NCBI GenBank assembly: GCA_028751875.1
Contig: CM054155.1
Coordinates: forward strand, 53,977,244 to 54,041,243
Source of the DNA: Rapana venosa
Lineage: Eukaryota > Mollusca > Gastropoda > Neogastropoda > Muricidae
Length of the DNA: 64,000 nt
Reading direction: 5' to 3'
The position numbers were made by a program, and so were the translations under genes. Below the pieces are notes generated by a model. That model had not been told where the DNA came from. It searched no databases and was given only the letters and a program-made list of their open reading frames with translations. This document shows positions 9,259-18,059 of the stretch, piece after piece (within the stretch, counting starts at the first letter, position 1; every line of letters begins with the position of its first letter).

Positions 9259-12200
9259 TTGCTAAATATTACACAACCACAAAACGTGGTGCAAAGCATT
9301 CAAGATGCAATGGCACAAATACCAGACAACTTAAACATAGATCCACCTGTAAAGGTGCAATTGATTGCTGGAAGTCTATACAACAGGGCAAATAAAGATG
9401 AAGAATTAACTGTTCATGTGTCAACAACACATCAAGCCCTGAACTTGTTTGAGGAGCTTAACACAGCATGGGCAGATGAGATGATGCGGAACTTTGAACC
9501 TTCTGCAGAAACAGCAAGGATGAGGGGATCAGGTGGATGGTTGGTGAAGTTCTTCACATAGAACTGAAGCAAACAAAGTTTCATCCCATCGTTGGTAGAA
9601 GCTACATTCCCTTGCCCCCTGATGTTGTAGCAAAACGTGCTGTGCTTAACATTCAGAACAAAGACGATAAGTGTGTTATGTGGTGTGTGCTGGCTAGGCT
9701 GTGCCATGTGGCAAAGAATGCAGAGAGAGTTTCAAACTATCATGAACATCGTGACAAGCTTGACTTTACCCGCATTGATTTTCCTGTGGCTGTTAGGAGC
9801 ATTGACAGGTTTGAGGAATTAAACCCAACAATTAGTGTGAACATTAATACCTGGAAAGACGCAGCCCTATGCCCAACACGCATCTCTAGCAAGTCTCCTA
9901 CAGTAGATAATCCTGATAAGAACCATGTAGACCTCTTACTAGTAAATGATCATTATACACTCATTAGAACAATGAGTAGACTTATTGCAAAGACAACAAA
10001 AGGACACCACAAACAAGAGTTTTGCATGCGATGCTTGGTTCATTTACCATCTTTGCAGGCAGCTGACAAGCACAGAAAACATTGTAAGAGTAAAACCGAA
10101 GCAATCACAGAACTTGTAACACCACAGCCAGGAAGCAAGGTGTACTTCAAGAATATAAAGAAGCTACAAAAAAGTCCCTATGTAGTGTATGCTGACTTTG
10201 AGTCTATCATTGTACCATACCAAGGGCCAGCGCCAGAACATATTCCTAAAACAGTCTTACTCAGTAATCATCAAGTCTGTTCCTTTGCTTATGTTGTTGT
10301 TTGATCAGATGGTGCACACTCAGAGCCATTCTTGTATCATGGAGCAGATGCTGCAAAGCTTTTTCTTGAACACATGAAAACGAATCATGAATACTACTCT
10401 CAACAGCTAAACCTACAAGAGATCATTATGACTGATGAAGACAAGGAGCAGTATGCTTCTGTCACACATTGCTGGATTTGTGGTAATTTATTAATGCCAC
10501 AGGTCACAGACAACCAGACAGTCAGAGATCATGACAACATCAGTGGTAAGTTTTGTGGAGCAGCGCATAGTAAGTGTAATCTGCAACTAAAAGTAGATCC
10601 CAAAACATGGAAGCTGCCAGTCTTTTTCCACAATCTAAGAGGTTATGACTCACACCTAATTATGCAGGCAGTAACTGATGAGTAATAAGGCCTACTGCAT
10701 TGCTCAGTCATCAGAGAAGTACCTGACTTTTACACTAAATAATCTGTCATTCTTTAATTCTGCACAACATCTGATGGGATCTTTGAGTCCTTGTCTTCAT
10801 CACTGAGTACTTGCCTTATAACAGAAAAATACTTTGACACAAAGCTTGCACGAAAAGGAGTCCATCCTTACGAGTACATGGATTCATGGGAAAGGTTTGA
10901 TGAAAAAAAGCTTCCATCAAAAGAAGCATTCTTCATCAGACATACGGGTAAAGGAATCAGTGATGACCATTATCAGCATTGTAACGGGGCGCAAACTGAC
11001 TCCAGTCACATGAAACAGACAGGTTGAACAATGGGAAACAATCTCACAAAGTTGCACATTCTCTCCACTCTACAGTCACACTCAAGATTTCAATCATATA
11101 CTCTCATTTATTCTATTACTACATCTATCTGTCACAACTTTTTTTTCCAATAATCAAAAGAAACAGAAATTAATTGTATATTCAATATGTACAATTCATT
11201 CAACCCAAAACAGTTTCCAGTTCACTTCATCCGGGTCAATACAACATTATATGTTACTTCACTAGGGAACTTTAGTTTCCCCAAAGTCTATCAACTTCTG
11301 CTTCTCTAGCACAATGAAGTTTAATTAATACAATTCAAGTGATTCCACAAAGTTCCTGTAGACAAGACAGTTTGTATGCTCTCTGGCTCAGATAAACACA
11401 TATATCTTTCCTTGTCTAATCCTGGCACTATGTACAGGAAAAAAACAACAACACAGACTTGGCTGTAATTTTGCTACACACATTTTAAAAATAGTCAATG
11501 ACGACCTTTTCTTGTAGCCAGTCTTTTTCACTGCTGATGTCTGCTTCAGCCCCCGCCTCCAATGCCGCCACACCTTTATCCCTAAGGTCGGATGGGGTTG
11601 TCTAAGGGGCTGGACAGGACAAGGTCAGCTACTGGGACTCTCCCTAAGTGGGTCAGTACAGGGGCAAAATTTAAAGCCTACACAAATAGCAGAAAAAACC
11701 CCCCACTATTAGTACCTAGTATTGACAAATATATATATTTTTTATTCCTTACCTTTTTTTCTTGAGTTTTGTTGTTCCCAGAACACTGAACCCACCACAC
11801 TCACAAACTATACAGAAGTTCATGCACTGCACTACTTTCCTAAATTAAAGCAAAAGAGATATTTTTTTAATAAAAACAATCTTTTATCAACATACCACTT
11901 CATCTAGGTGATGTGACTAGATGTCACAACCAAAGGCCAGCTCAGATAGCTGCAACCTTCCCTGACAAGATGAAATATCAACTCTATGACAGAAACACTT
12001 CACTGCAGCTATCATTGACAACTACTCACTGTAGCAAAAAAAGAAAAATCCAACATATTCACAGTTGCAAAATAATACCAAAGGGACAGACACAGGTCTG
12101 TTACAAGCATAATCAGTGGGCATGGCAAAAGATGCAGTGTCAGACGATGGTTGATTACCATGATCAGTATCTTCTGGCTGATACGTGTTTGCTTGCTGCT

Positions 12201-13687
12201 GTCTTTGAGAACTACAGAAAAACTGGCATGAAGCACTAGGTCTAGATCCATCACATTATATTACAGCACCAAGAATGTCTTGGGATGCTTTCTTAAAGTT
12301 TACTGGGGTGCAGATTGATTTGTTGTCTGACTTACCCATGTTCCAAATGATTGAAGATGGTCTGCGTGGTGGCATCAGTATGGCATCACAAAATTACTGT
12401 AAGGACAACAACAGATATTTAGAAGACTATGATCCTAGCAAACCTTCAGACTACATCATGTACTTAGACGCAAACAACCTGTATGGGTGGGCGATGTGTC
12501 AGTCACTGCCATTGTGGAACTTTCAGATGTACATTGGCCCTTTTGTTGTTGATGAGGTTCTAAAAATGCTATCACAAATGATGCCTGATCAAGCACAGGG
12601 TTGAATCTTGGAAGTTGATCTGATCTATCCCCATGAACTACATGATGTGCACACTGACTACCCAATCGCTGCAGAAAGAGTAAAAATATCACCCCAGGAA
12701 CCCTCAAAGCTTGTACCAAACCTGAACTACATGATCAAGTATGTTTGTCACTACAGACTGATGCAGTTCTACCTAAGGCACAGATTAATCCTTAGTGGTG
12801 TTCATCGCATCATTGTGTTCAATCAACAACAATTCATGAAACCATACATCATGAAGAACACTGATTTGAAAACAAAGGCAACCGAAACATCAGAAAAGGA
12901 TTTCTTCAAGCTCATGAACAACAGCTGCTTTGGCAAAACAATGGAGAATCCGCACAAAAGAAAAGATGTCAGATTAGTCGCAAAGGAAAATGAAGCCATA
13001 AAGCTAACATCAAATCCAAGCTACCAAGACCACAGGCAATTCCATGACAGTCTGTTTGGTATCATGAGAAAGTTGCAGGTTAAACTAGACAAACCAGTGA
13101 ACATTGGGTTCAGCGTGCTAGAGCTGTCAAAGCTGTTGATGCTGCAGTTCTTGTATGATTACTTTAAACCTAAACATCCTGAGGTAAGGGTCTTGTACAC
13201 AGACACGGACTCTTTCATCCTAGAGATACCCACAGAAGATATATACAAAAACCTTGCAGAAGACATGGCGCTGGAATCAGAGTCATGGTATGACACCAGT
13301 GATTATCAAAAAGACAGTCCCCTGCATTCAACAGTAAACAAAAACGTTATTGGCAAGATGAAAGATGAGTTAAAGGGCATTATTATCAAAGAATATGTCT
13401 GGCTAAGGGCCAAGATGTACAGTGTTGCAAGCCAGACAGGTGTCATAAAAAAGGCAAAAGGCATTGGCAAACAGGTGGTCAAAACAAGCATCAGTCATGA
13501 TAACTACAAAGAGGCTCTGTTTGAAGGCAGTGTATTTCATCAGGACAACCAAAAGCTCAGCTCAAACCTGCACCAGATTAACATGACTATGGTTAGAAAA
13601 AAGACACTGATTGCACAGGACACAAAAGGAGTATATTATTCACCAGAGCATTCATACCACTTGGACACTGGAGAACAAAGTAATTAA
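9259..13687 (+). pseudogene. Protein-primed family B DNA polymerase of the Polinton, interrupted
   Basis: This replicates the element by protein priming. An N-terminal extension (NVVQSIQDAMAQIPDNL; RSYIPLP; DDKCVMWC) is followed by a C2H2-like CMRCLVHLPSLQAADKHRKH (10,025-10,087). The exonuclease Exo I motif VYADFESI is at about 10,185-10,208, and the Exo II-like FHNLRGYDSHL near 10,626. HGVPQG-type features are absent. The palm has motif A YLDANNLYGWAM (12,461-12,496), motif B KLMNNSCFGKTMEN (about 12,908-12,950) and motif C YTDTDSF (about 13,197-13,217), and the gene ends at TAA 13,685. Disruptions: a frameshift near 9,535, stops at 10,302, 10,683 and 12,602, further shifts near 10,690-10,790 and 12,230, and a 1.1-kb insertion at 10,980-12,105. 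The palm core 12,608-13,687 is open, with all acidic residues of motifs A and C intact. The exact start is not determined. Confidence 0.92.
10980..12105. mobile_element. Probable solo LTR (1,126 bp) inside the polymerase gene
   Basis: The insert begins TGTAACGGGGC and ends GTTACA, giving TG...CA ends and a 6-bp terminal inverted repeat. It is flanked by the 5-bp duplication AGCAT (10,975-10,979 and 12,106-12,110). These are hallmarks of an LTR retrotransposon end. It holds no long coding region and is AT-rich, with a GC-richer patch near 11,540-11,650. The polymerase frame before the left AGCAT (ISDDHYQH) resumes in the same frame after the right copy (NQWAWQKMQ). Strand cannot be assigned from these ends. 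A short non-autonomous DNA element is the alternative. Confidence 0.75.
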
Positions 13688-13747
13688 TACTTAATTAATG
13701 TTTTTTCCTATTAATATAGAATTTAAAAATTCTGATTGAGGCTCACA

Positions 13748-13981
13748 ATGGATTGTTTACTCTTTATTAAGTCCTATGGGAGTGGTACAAGACCTCGTCA
13801 CTGCTTTTACAGCCACGACATAATAGAGAACTTTGGCGATCAAGTAGAAATAAAACTTGATCATGGTACGAAAGAAGAAGTGCTAAATAATATTCTAGGA
13901 GTTGTCACTATGATGAGAGTGTGTCCAACCCACTTTAGTGTTATCAAAAGTGTGCCAGGGTGTCATATTGAAAAACAGTAA
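13748..13981 (+). CDS. Small Polinton ORF, unknown function (77 aa)
   Basis: An intact 77-codon frame, from ATG 13,748 (MDCLLFIKSYGSGTRPRHCF) to TAA 13,979-13,981, 60 bp after the polymerase stop on the same strand. It contains VEIKLDHGTKEEVLNNILG and a C-terminal SVIKSVPGCHIEKQ, with four cysteines. There is no membrane segment and no known motif. Its position between the polymerase and the convergent integrase and its being unbroken support a real gene. I cannot assign a role. Confidence 0.5.
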   Translation: MDCLLFIKSYGSGTRPRHCFYSHDIIENFGDQVEIKLDHGTKEEVLNNILGVVTMMRVCPTHFSVIKSVPGCHIEKQ

Positions 13982-14027
13982 AATAAGACCATATTGTCAC
14001 TTACTTCTGATGAAATAGTAGCCTACC

Positions 14028-14953
14028 TTACTGAAGTGAAACAGTATTAGGTGGCATTAGCTGCAGTTTCTCTCCGACAAAAGCTCGTTGTGGTGCAGGC
14101 AGCGACAAATAATAAATTGGAGGAACCATCTCCACAACTTTTTTTTATTTCATAAGTGTCTATGCTCCAGATAGGATCTGTCGCTTTCTTGCGACTGTTG
14201 CTGGCTTCCGCTTCTACAGGAGCATACAAATATCTAAGTTTTTTTCCCAAAGGGTATTAGTGGTTTCTTAGAGGGTGTTGTTTGGTTGTGCTGCTGTATT
14301 GTTTTGCGTTTGATGGCGTCAACAGGTTTTAACCCTTTGGCTTTAGTTACCTCAGAGTTCATTGCTCTCAAAACTGCAGGCAGTCTTCTTACCCACTCTG
14401 TGTTTAAGGTGCTTGGGGTGATGATTTCTTGGTGGTACTGATATGCAAACAGCCTTTCTTCTAACAGTTTGTTAAAGCTTTCAACCAGTGCTTGAGATCT
14501 GTGGTTGCCTGGCATGCCTCTTTTTACTGATACTCCATGCTTCAATAACAGCTGATTAAATGTTCCTTTAAACTCTTTTCCATCATTGCACTGAATATGT
14601 CTGGGATACTTTAATGGCCTTCCTCTATAGATCTCATGCATAGCAACTGTGGTTGCGGTAGCACTATTTTCAGTAAGGGGCTCAGCATCTTTATACCTAG
14701 AAGCTACATCCACCACAGTCAGTGCATACTTATACCTCTTTCGTCTGATTGTGTCATGGGGTAAATATAAAAGATATATCTGATGAGTATCATTTGGCTT
14801 TATGTTGTTGAAGGTGGGTCTGTAAATGTGCCTTGGAGCAGGTAAATAGATCTGCCATATTGCTTGTTTAGACAGCCACTATTTTGATACCTCAGAACTT
14901 ACTTAATAGCTGCCTGTCCTTTCCAGTAGCCTTTTGGTGTGTAGTAGATCCAT
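14028..14953 (-). pseudogene. Polinton retroviral-type integrase, degraded
   Basis: This is the DDE-type integrase that would insert the element. From about 14,953 one reads YYTPKGYWKGQAAI, then EWLSKQ-like and YLPAPRHIYRP, then RYKYALTVVDVASRYKDAEPL. The central open block (14,716-14,234) has QCNDGKEFKG (second catalytic Asp) and SQALVESFNKLLEERL (catalytic Glu). The C-terminal domain has YLYAPVEAE, TDPIWSIDTYEI and, in a shifted frame, YYLSLPAPQRAFVGEKL, ending at TAA 14,030-14,028. Where the first catalytic Asp is expected (the short strand just before the conserved VVDV strand) I read HQIYLLYLPHD, so that residue may be lost. There are at least three frameshifts or stops. Confidence 0.85.
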
Positions 14954-14987
14954 TGTTCTAATATAATAAAAAGAAATTGCCTGTTGG

Positions 14988-15632
14988 TTAACCAACCTTC
15001 TGTGCTAAGAAATATACAATTGTCATGCTCACCACAATAAAAGCAATCTCACCTGTCTTCTGGGTTTTGGAGGGCTGATAATAATCCTGAAGCTGTGGTT
15101 TAGTAATAGCAAATAGTTGTCTGCCTCTCACAATGTAGTACTCCTTAATTGTGGCATCAACATCAGAAAAGGTTTTTGTGGCATGTCCTTGTTCACGAAG
15201 TTTTTCGTTAATAAAGTCTAACTGAGCAATTCTTTGTCTTTGGTATATTCTGTCTGTGCTCTGTTCAATTGTTCTATTGCTTTATCATATCTTTTCCTTT
15301 CTTCGTCTGTATGAAGTTTAGAAAACAAGTAGTTGCTACCTGTAAAAGCAAGATTGTTAACTACAGCACCACCAACCATCATCACTAAGGAAGCCGTTTC
15401 TTATTATGGACTTATATTTCCTGGTATAATTCCCTGCTTAACTAAGAAGTCGTTTGAAGCAATGGATGCTGTTACAACCGCAATTAGCTTGGCGCTGTCC
15501 TCAAAGTCTAGTTTTCTTAGATCAGTAGGCTTCATTTTCAGAACTTCCTTCCCAGCATAGTATAGCCAACGCTGAGACCACCAGTAACGGCGGCATGGTA
15601 GACTAATTAACTGCTATCTTTTCTGTACTCAT
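14988..15632 (-). pseudogene. Polinton protein with hydrophobic N-terminal half and helical C-terminal half, degraded
   Basis: It starts at ATG 15,632 (MSTEKIAVN, then a stop). It then reads AAVTGGLSVGYTML, MKPTDLRKLDFEDSAKLI, VVTASIASNDFLVKQGIIPG, a stop, ASLVMMVGGAVVNNLAFTG, and SKLHTDEERKRYDKAIEQLN, a charged probable coiled coil. The C-terminal part, in shifted frames, holds DFINEKLREQGHATKTFSDV and EYYIVRGRQLFAITKPQLQD. Two glycine-rich hydrophobic stretches suggest membrane association. It is the third of four genes in tandem on this strand. The pattern looks like an uncharacterised conserved Polinton protein. Function unknown. Confidence 0.6.
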
Positions 15633-15661
15633 ATTTCTACTATATATTAAGTATTTATATA

Positions 15662-16108
15662 TTAATACATTCTGAATGGGTCGTTGTCAGGCTGTTTGCA
15701 TTGTAATGGTTGTGGCTGTGGCTGTGGTTTTGGCTTCTGTTCTTGCAGCAGTCTTTGCTTTGTTGGTCCCTTGTTGCTCCATACTCTATAAGCTGTATAA
15801 CCAATACCAATAACAGTTATGCCGTATAACAAGTAAGACTGAATATTTGTTTTTGGTGGTGTGTCTTTTTTCTCTGTTTCTATAGGCATCTGTTTTTCTG
15901 ATGCTTCTCCGGACAAGATCTTTTGCTTTGCTTGATTACTAATGTTTTTCTGTCGATTCCATTCTGCTAACCTTTTTTCGGCTTCAACTCTCCCAGGGCT
16001 CTTACCACTCTTGGTCACTGTTGTGACTTGTGGAAGGGTCTGCTGCGCTTGGTTCGAGGCATTCTCCTGTGCTTCCTGTTGGTTCGTAACTGTGTTTTGT
16101 TCTTCCAT
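15662..16108 (-). CDS. Polinton single-pass membrane protein (148 aa), intact
   Basis: An unbroken ORF from ATG 16,108 to TAA. Residues 1-30 are glutamine/asparagine-rich. Residues about 34-56 carry KSGKSPGRVEAEKRLAEWNR, a basic block that I associate with small conserved Polinton proteins. A linker follows, then a transmembrane helix (LLYGITVIGIGYTAYRVW, about residues 92-110) and a Q/P/K repeat tail (KPKPQPQPQPLQ). It lies 30 bp upstream of the next tandem gene (start 15,632) and is overlapped by the open frame of the preceding gene. It is one of very few intact frames in the element. A virion or membrane-anchoring role is inferred, not shown. Confidence 0.65.
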   Translation of the reverse strand: MEEQNTVTNQQEAQENASNQAQQTLPQVTTVTKSGKSPGRVEAEKRLAEWNRQKNISNQAKQKILSGEASEKQMPIETEKKDTPPKTNIQSYLLYGITVIGIGYTAYRVWSNKGPTKQRLLQEQKPKPQPQPQPLQCKQPDNDPFRMY

Positions 16109-16572
16109 CTTTCTCTATGTGGTTAAATTTTATATGATTTAAATTTATCATACTAGCAACTACTGGTGCTAACAGGGTGCCAAAACGATAATACACCTCA
16201 CAGCCAAGTGTCTCCAGTGTTCTAGACAAAACAGGATCTTGTGACAGGTCATATGCTAAGTCAGCTTCTGAGTCCACATGAAAAACCTACTTGTTGCTCT
16301 AGCGTATAGGCTAATAAGAGCATGCCCTAGGCTTCTCACCATTTTTGCTCCAAGAAGGGATTCATACCTAGTATAAAATACTTAATAATGTCTTGTGGTG
16401 ATAACTGCTGTACCTGTTCAATTGTTAGTTGTGTTCCTAAGTAATGCTTTGTTTTACCACAAGCAGCAAGAGAGTACAACTTCTCCTTCTTATCCAGTAG
16501 ACTCTTCTCATCAGTTATTTCTTCTTGACTAGAAACAGTAGCTGTCATCTGCAAAAGCTCGTTGCAATTCAT
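16002..16572 (-). pseudogene. Conserved Polinton protein of unknown function, degraded, overlapping the next gene
   Basis: It starts at ATG 16,572 (MNCNELLQMTATVSSQEEIT) and is open to 16,336, containing LAACGKTKHYLGTQLTIEQV and DIIKYFILGMNPFLEQKW. Shifted frames carry SLGHALISLYARATS, then VDSEADLAYDLSQDPVLSRT and LGCEVYYRFGTLLAPVVASM. The order resembles an uncharacterised Polinton protein, normally ending soon after the LLAP block; here the frame stays open 107 bp into the following gene. It is the first gene on this strand from the right end, starting about 350 bp inside the right inverted repeat and next to the short repeat array, its likely promoter region. Confidence 0.6.
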
Positions 16573-16613
16573 GTTGTCTATCTTTATCAATATATTCTAT
16601 ATTAAACAATTAT

Positions 16614-16913
16614 TGTTGTTCTTGACAAGTTGATAAGTTGTTAACAAAGTTGTTGACAAATTGTTGATAAGTTGTTGACAAGTTGTTGACAAAAGTTGTT
16701 GATAAGTTGTTGACAAAGTTGTTAATACGTTGTTGATGGGGATTTGTTTATTTCTTGACAAGTTCTTGATTTAATTCTTGTATTAGTTCTTGTTTTAGTT
16801 CTTGTACTAATTCTTGACAGGTTCTTGACAAAATGTTGTATTAGTTCTTGACAAGATATTGTTTTAGTTCTTGACAAGATAATGTATTAGTTCTTGTCAA
16901 GATATTGTTTTGA
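16614..16913. repeat. Dense array of short degenerate repeats (TTGTTGACAA / TTCTTGACAA)
   Basis: About 300 bp of near-tandem short units. The left half (16,614-16,740) is built from GTTGTTGACAA and GTTGATAAG variants. The right half (16,750-16,913) is built from AGTTCTTGACAAGATATTG and TTCTTGTATT variants, with spacing of roughly 11-22 bp. It lies between the first minus-strand gene and the right inverted repeat. No such array is seen at the left end. It could be a promoter/enhancer, a binding array for an element protein, or a simple expansion. Confidence 0.85.
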
Positions 16914-16923
16914 CACAAATATT

Positions 16924-17139
16924 CCATAATTTAATAGTTTTTACCCATCAAAGCAAGATTGTAACATTTTTCATTTATTACAAGAGATAGGCAAAATGGG
17001 CATTGAGGGTAAATCACGTTGGTTTTGTACACATTGCCGCTGCTTTGGCCCTGAGTGGCGGCAGCCACGAAGGGCGAAAGTGGCGGGTGATTTGTTCAAA
17101 AACGAGGTGAATGAGCCTAAATGCCCATTTTGCCTATCT
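16924..17139 (-). repeat. Right terminal inverted repeat of the Polinton
   Basis: Read on the minus strand it matches the left repeat from its tip (AGATAGGCAAAATGGGCAT) to an inner TAAATTATGG. It has about 26 bp absent from the left copy (CGCCCTTCGTGGCTGCC within it), bounded by two GCCACT words, so the left copy may have lost it by slippage. Like the left repeat it contains an internal inverted copy of its tip (16,979-17,000). Confidence 0.93.
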
Positions 17140-17475
17140 GTGAGAAACTGTGGGTTCCTGAGGAAGTCCTAGAGCTTTGTGATAAGCGCAGAGAACTGAC
17201 GATTCAGAAGCAGAGTGCAGAAGGGGCAAGAAAGTATAAAGAAGCAACAAAAAAGATGAAGAAAGGAATGAAAGGTGCTATGGAAAAATGGATAGACGAG
17301 AAATGTGAGGAGATAGAAACCAGCTTGGAAAGAAATGACAGTAAGAAGGCCTATCAACTGGTAAAAGACCTAACTGCAACAAAATTAACAAGAACCTCCA
17401 CCATACAAGATAAAGCAGGAAAGTGCTTGACAGAAGAGGAACTCGAACTCAAACTCGAATATCTTAATGAGGGTG
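17140..17475 (+). pseudogene. RTE/BovB-like LINE, segment 3 (right side of the Polinton)
   Basis: This resumes the interrupted RTE at the linker between endonuclease and reverse transcriptase: EKLWVPEEVLELCDKRREL, MEKWIDEKCEEIETSLERND, SKKAYQLVKDLT and DKAGKCLTEEELELKL. The same block order is seen in RTE element D (27,500-27,911). The frame is open for over 100 codons, then is lost before the reverse transcriptase begins, so the element is truncated here. The flanks at 958-1,062 and here join in register, which places the Polinton insertion inside this ORF. Confidence 0.82.
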
Positions 17476-17888
17476 AATAGATAAGCTATTGGTTTCTTTA
17501 CACCAGGCCCACAAAAAACCCCAACCAAACAACACCAGACTGACCTCAAATCAGCCATTTCAATGATAAATACTTAGAACCGCTTTCTTACTCTGCTGTC
17601 TCCGCATGTTTGCATATACGCTATACTCATTGACACACGTACTCTCATGTATTCACGCGTGCACACACCTGCATACACATGTACATGAATTGGTATAGAA
17701 ATCCATAGACAATTAATTCATCCAATATAATATCTCAAATTGTCAATCTGTACCATTCTGCATTTATCAACAAAATACAACCCAAACATAATCTTGGGTT
17801 GCATACAAGTTCATTATTCATAAAGATCAAAAATACACACAGACACACACACTCACACACACTCACACACATTGTCACAACACACACA

Positions 17889-17949
<61 letters not shown>

Positions 17950-18059
17950 TATATTCTCATGTTTACTCTCATACATGGGCACACACAGACACGCCCCAAC
18001 AAACCTTAGCACACACAAGTACCCCTGCCCCACATACACACACACACTCATACACACCC
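17476..18059. repeat. Non-coding stretch with long CA/CACT microsatellites
   Basis: I see no gene. Positions 17,833-17,945 are CA-rich with CACT interruptions, including a long pure CA run (17,898-17,945), and scattered CACA tracts continue to 18,055. Open frames here are microsatellite products. Confidence 0.85.

Larger units (their letters stand above)
1063..17139. mobile_element. Polinton/Maverick (adintovirus-like) element, degraded, about 16.1 kb
   Basis: A large self-synthesising DNA transposon or endogenous virus-like element. Support: long terminal inverted repeats (1,063-1,253 and 16,924-17,139) beginning AGATA; a protein-primed family B DNA polymerase; a retrovirus-type integrase; a packaging ATPase; major and likely minor capsid proteins; and small conserved element proteins, all between the repeats. 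Flanks read as one RTE LINE interrupted at this point. A perfect 6-bp target duplication was not visible (GAAAAG on the left, GTGAGA on the right). No cysteine protease was recognised. Almost every gene is broken, so the copy is inactive. It carries two later insertions, a LINE (1,925-3,485) and a probable solo LTR (10,980-12,105). Confidence 0.92.

Noticed and set aside
16614..16913. CRISPR array
   Set aside because: Units are degenerate, closely packed and lack unique spacers of constant length; the context is a eukaryotic Polinton.
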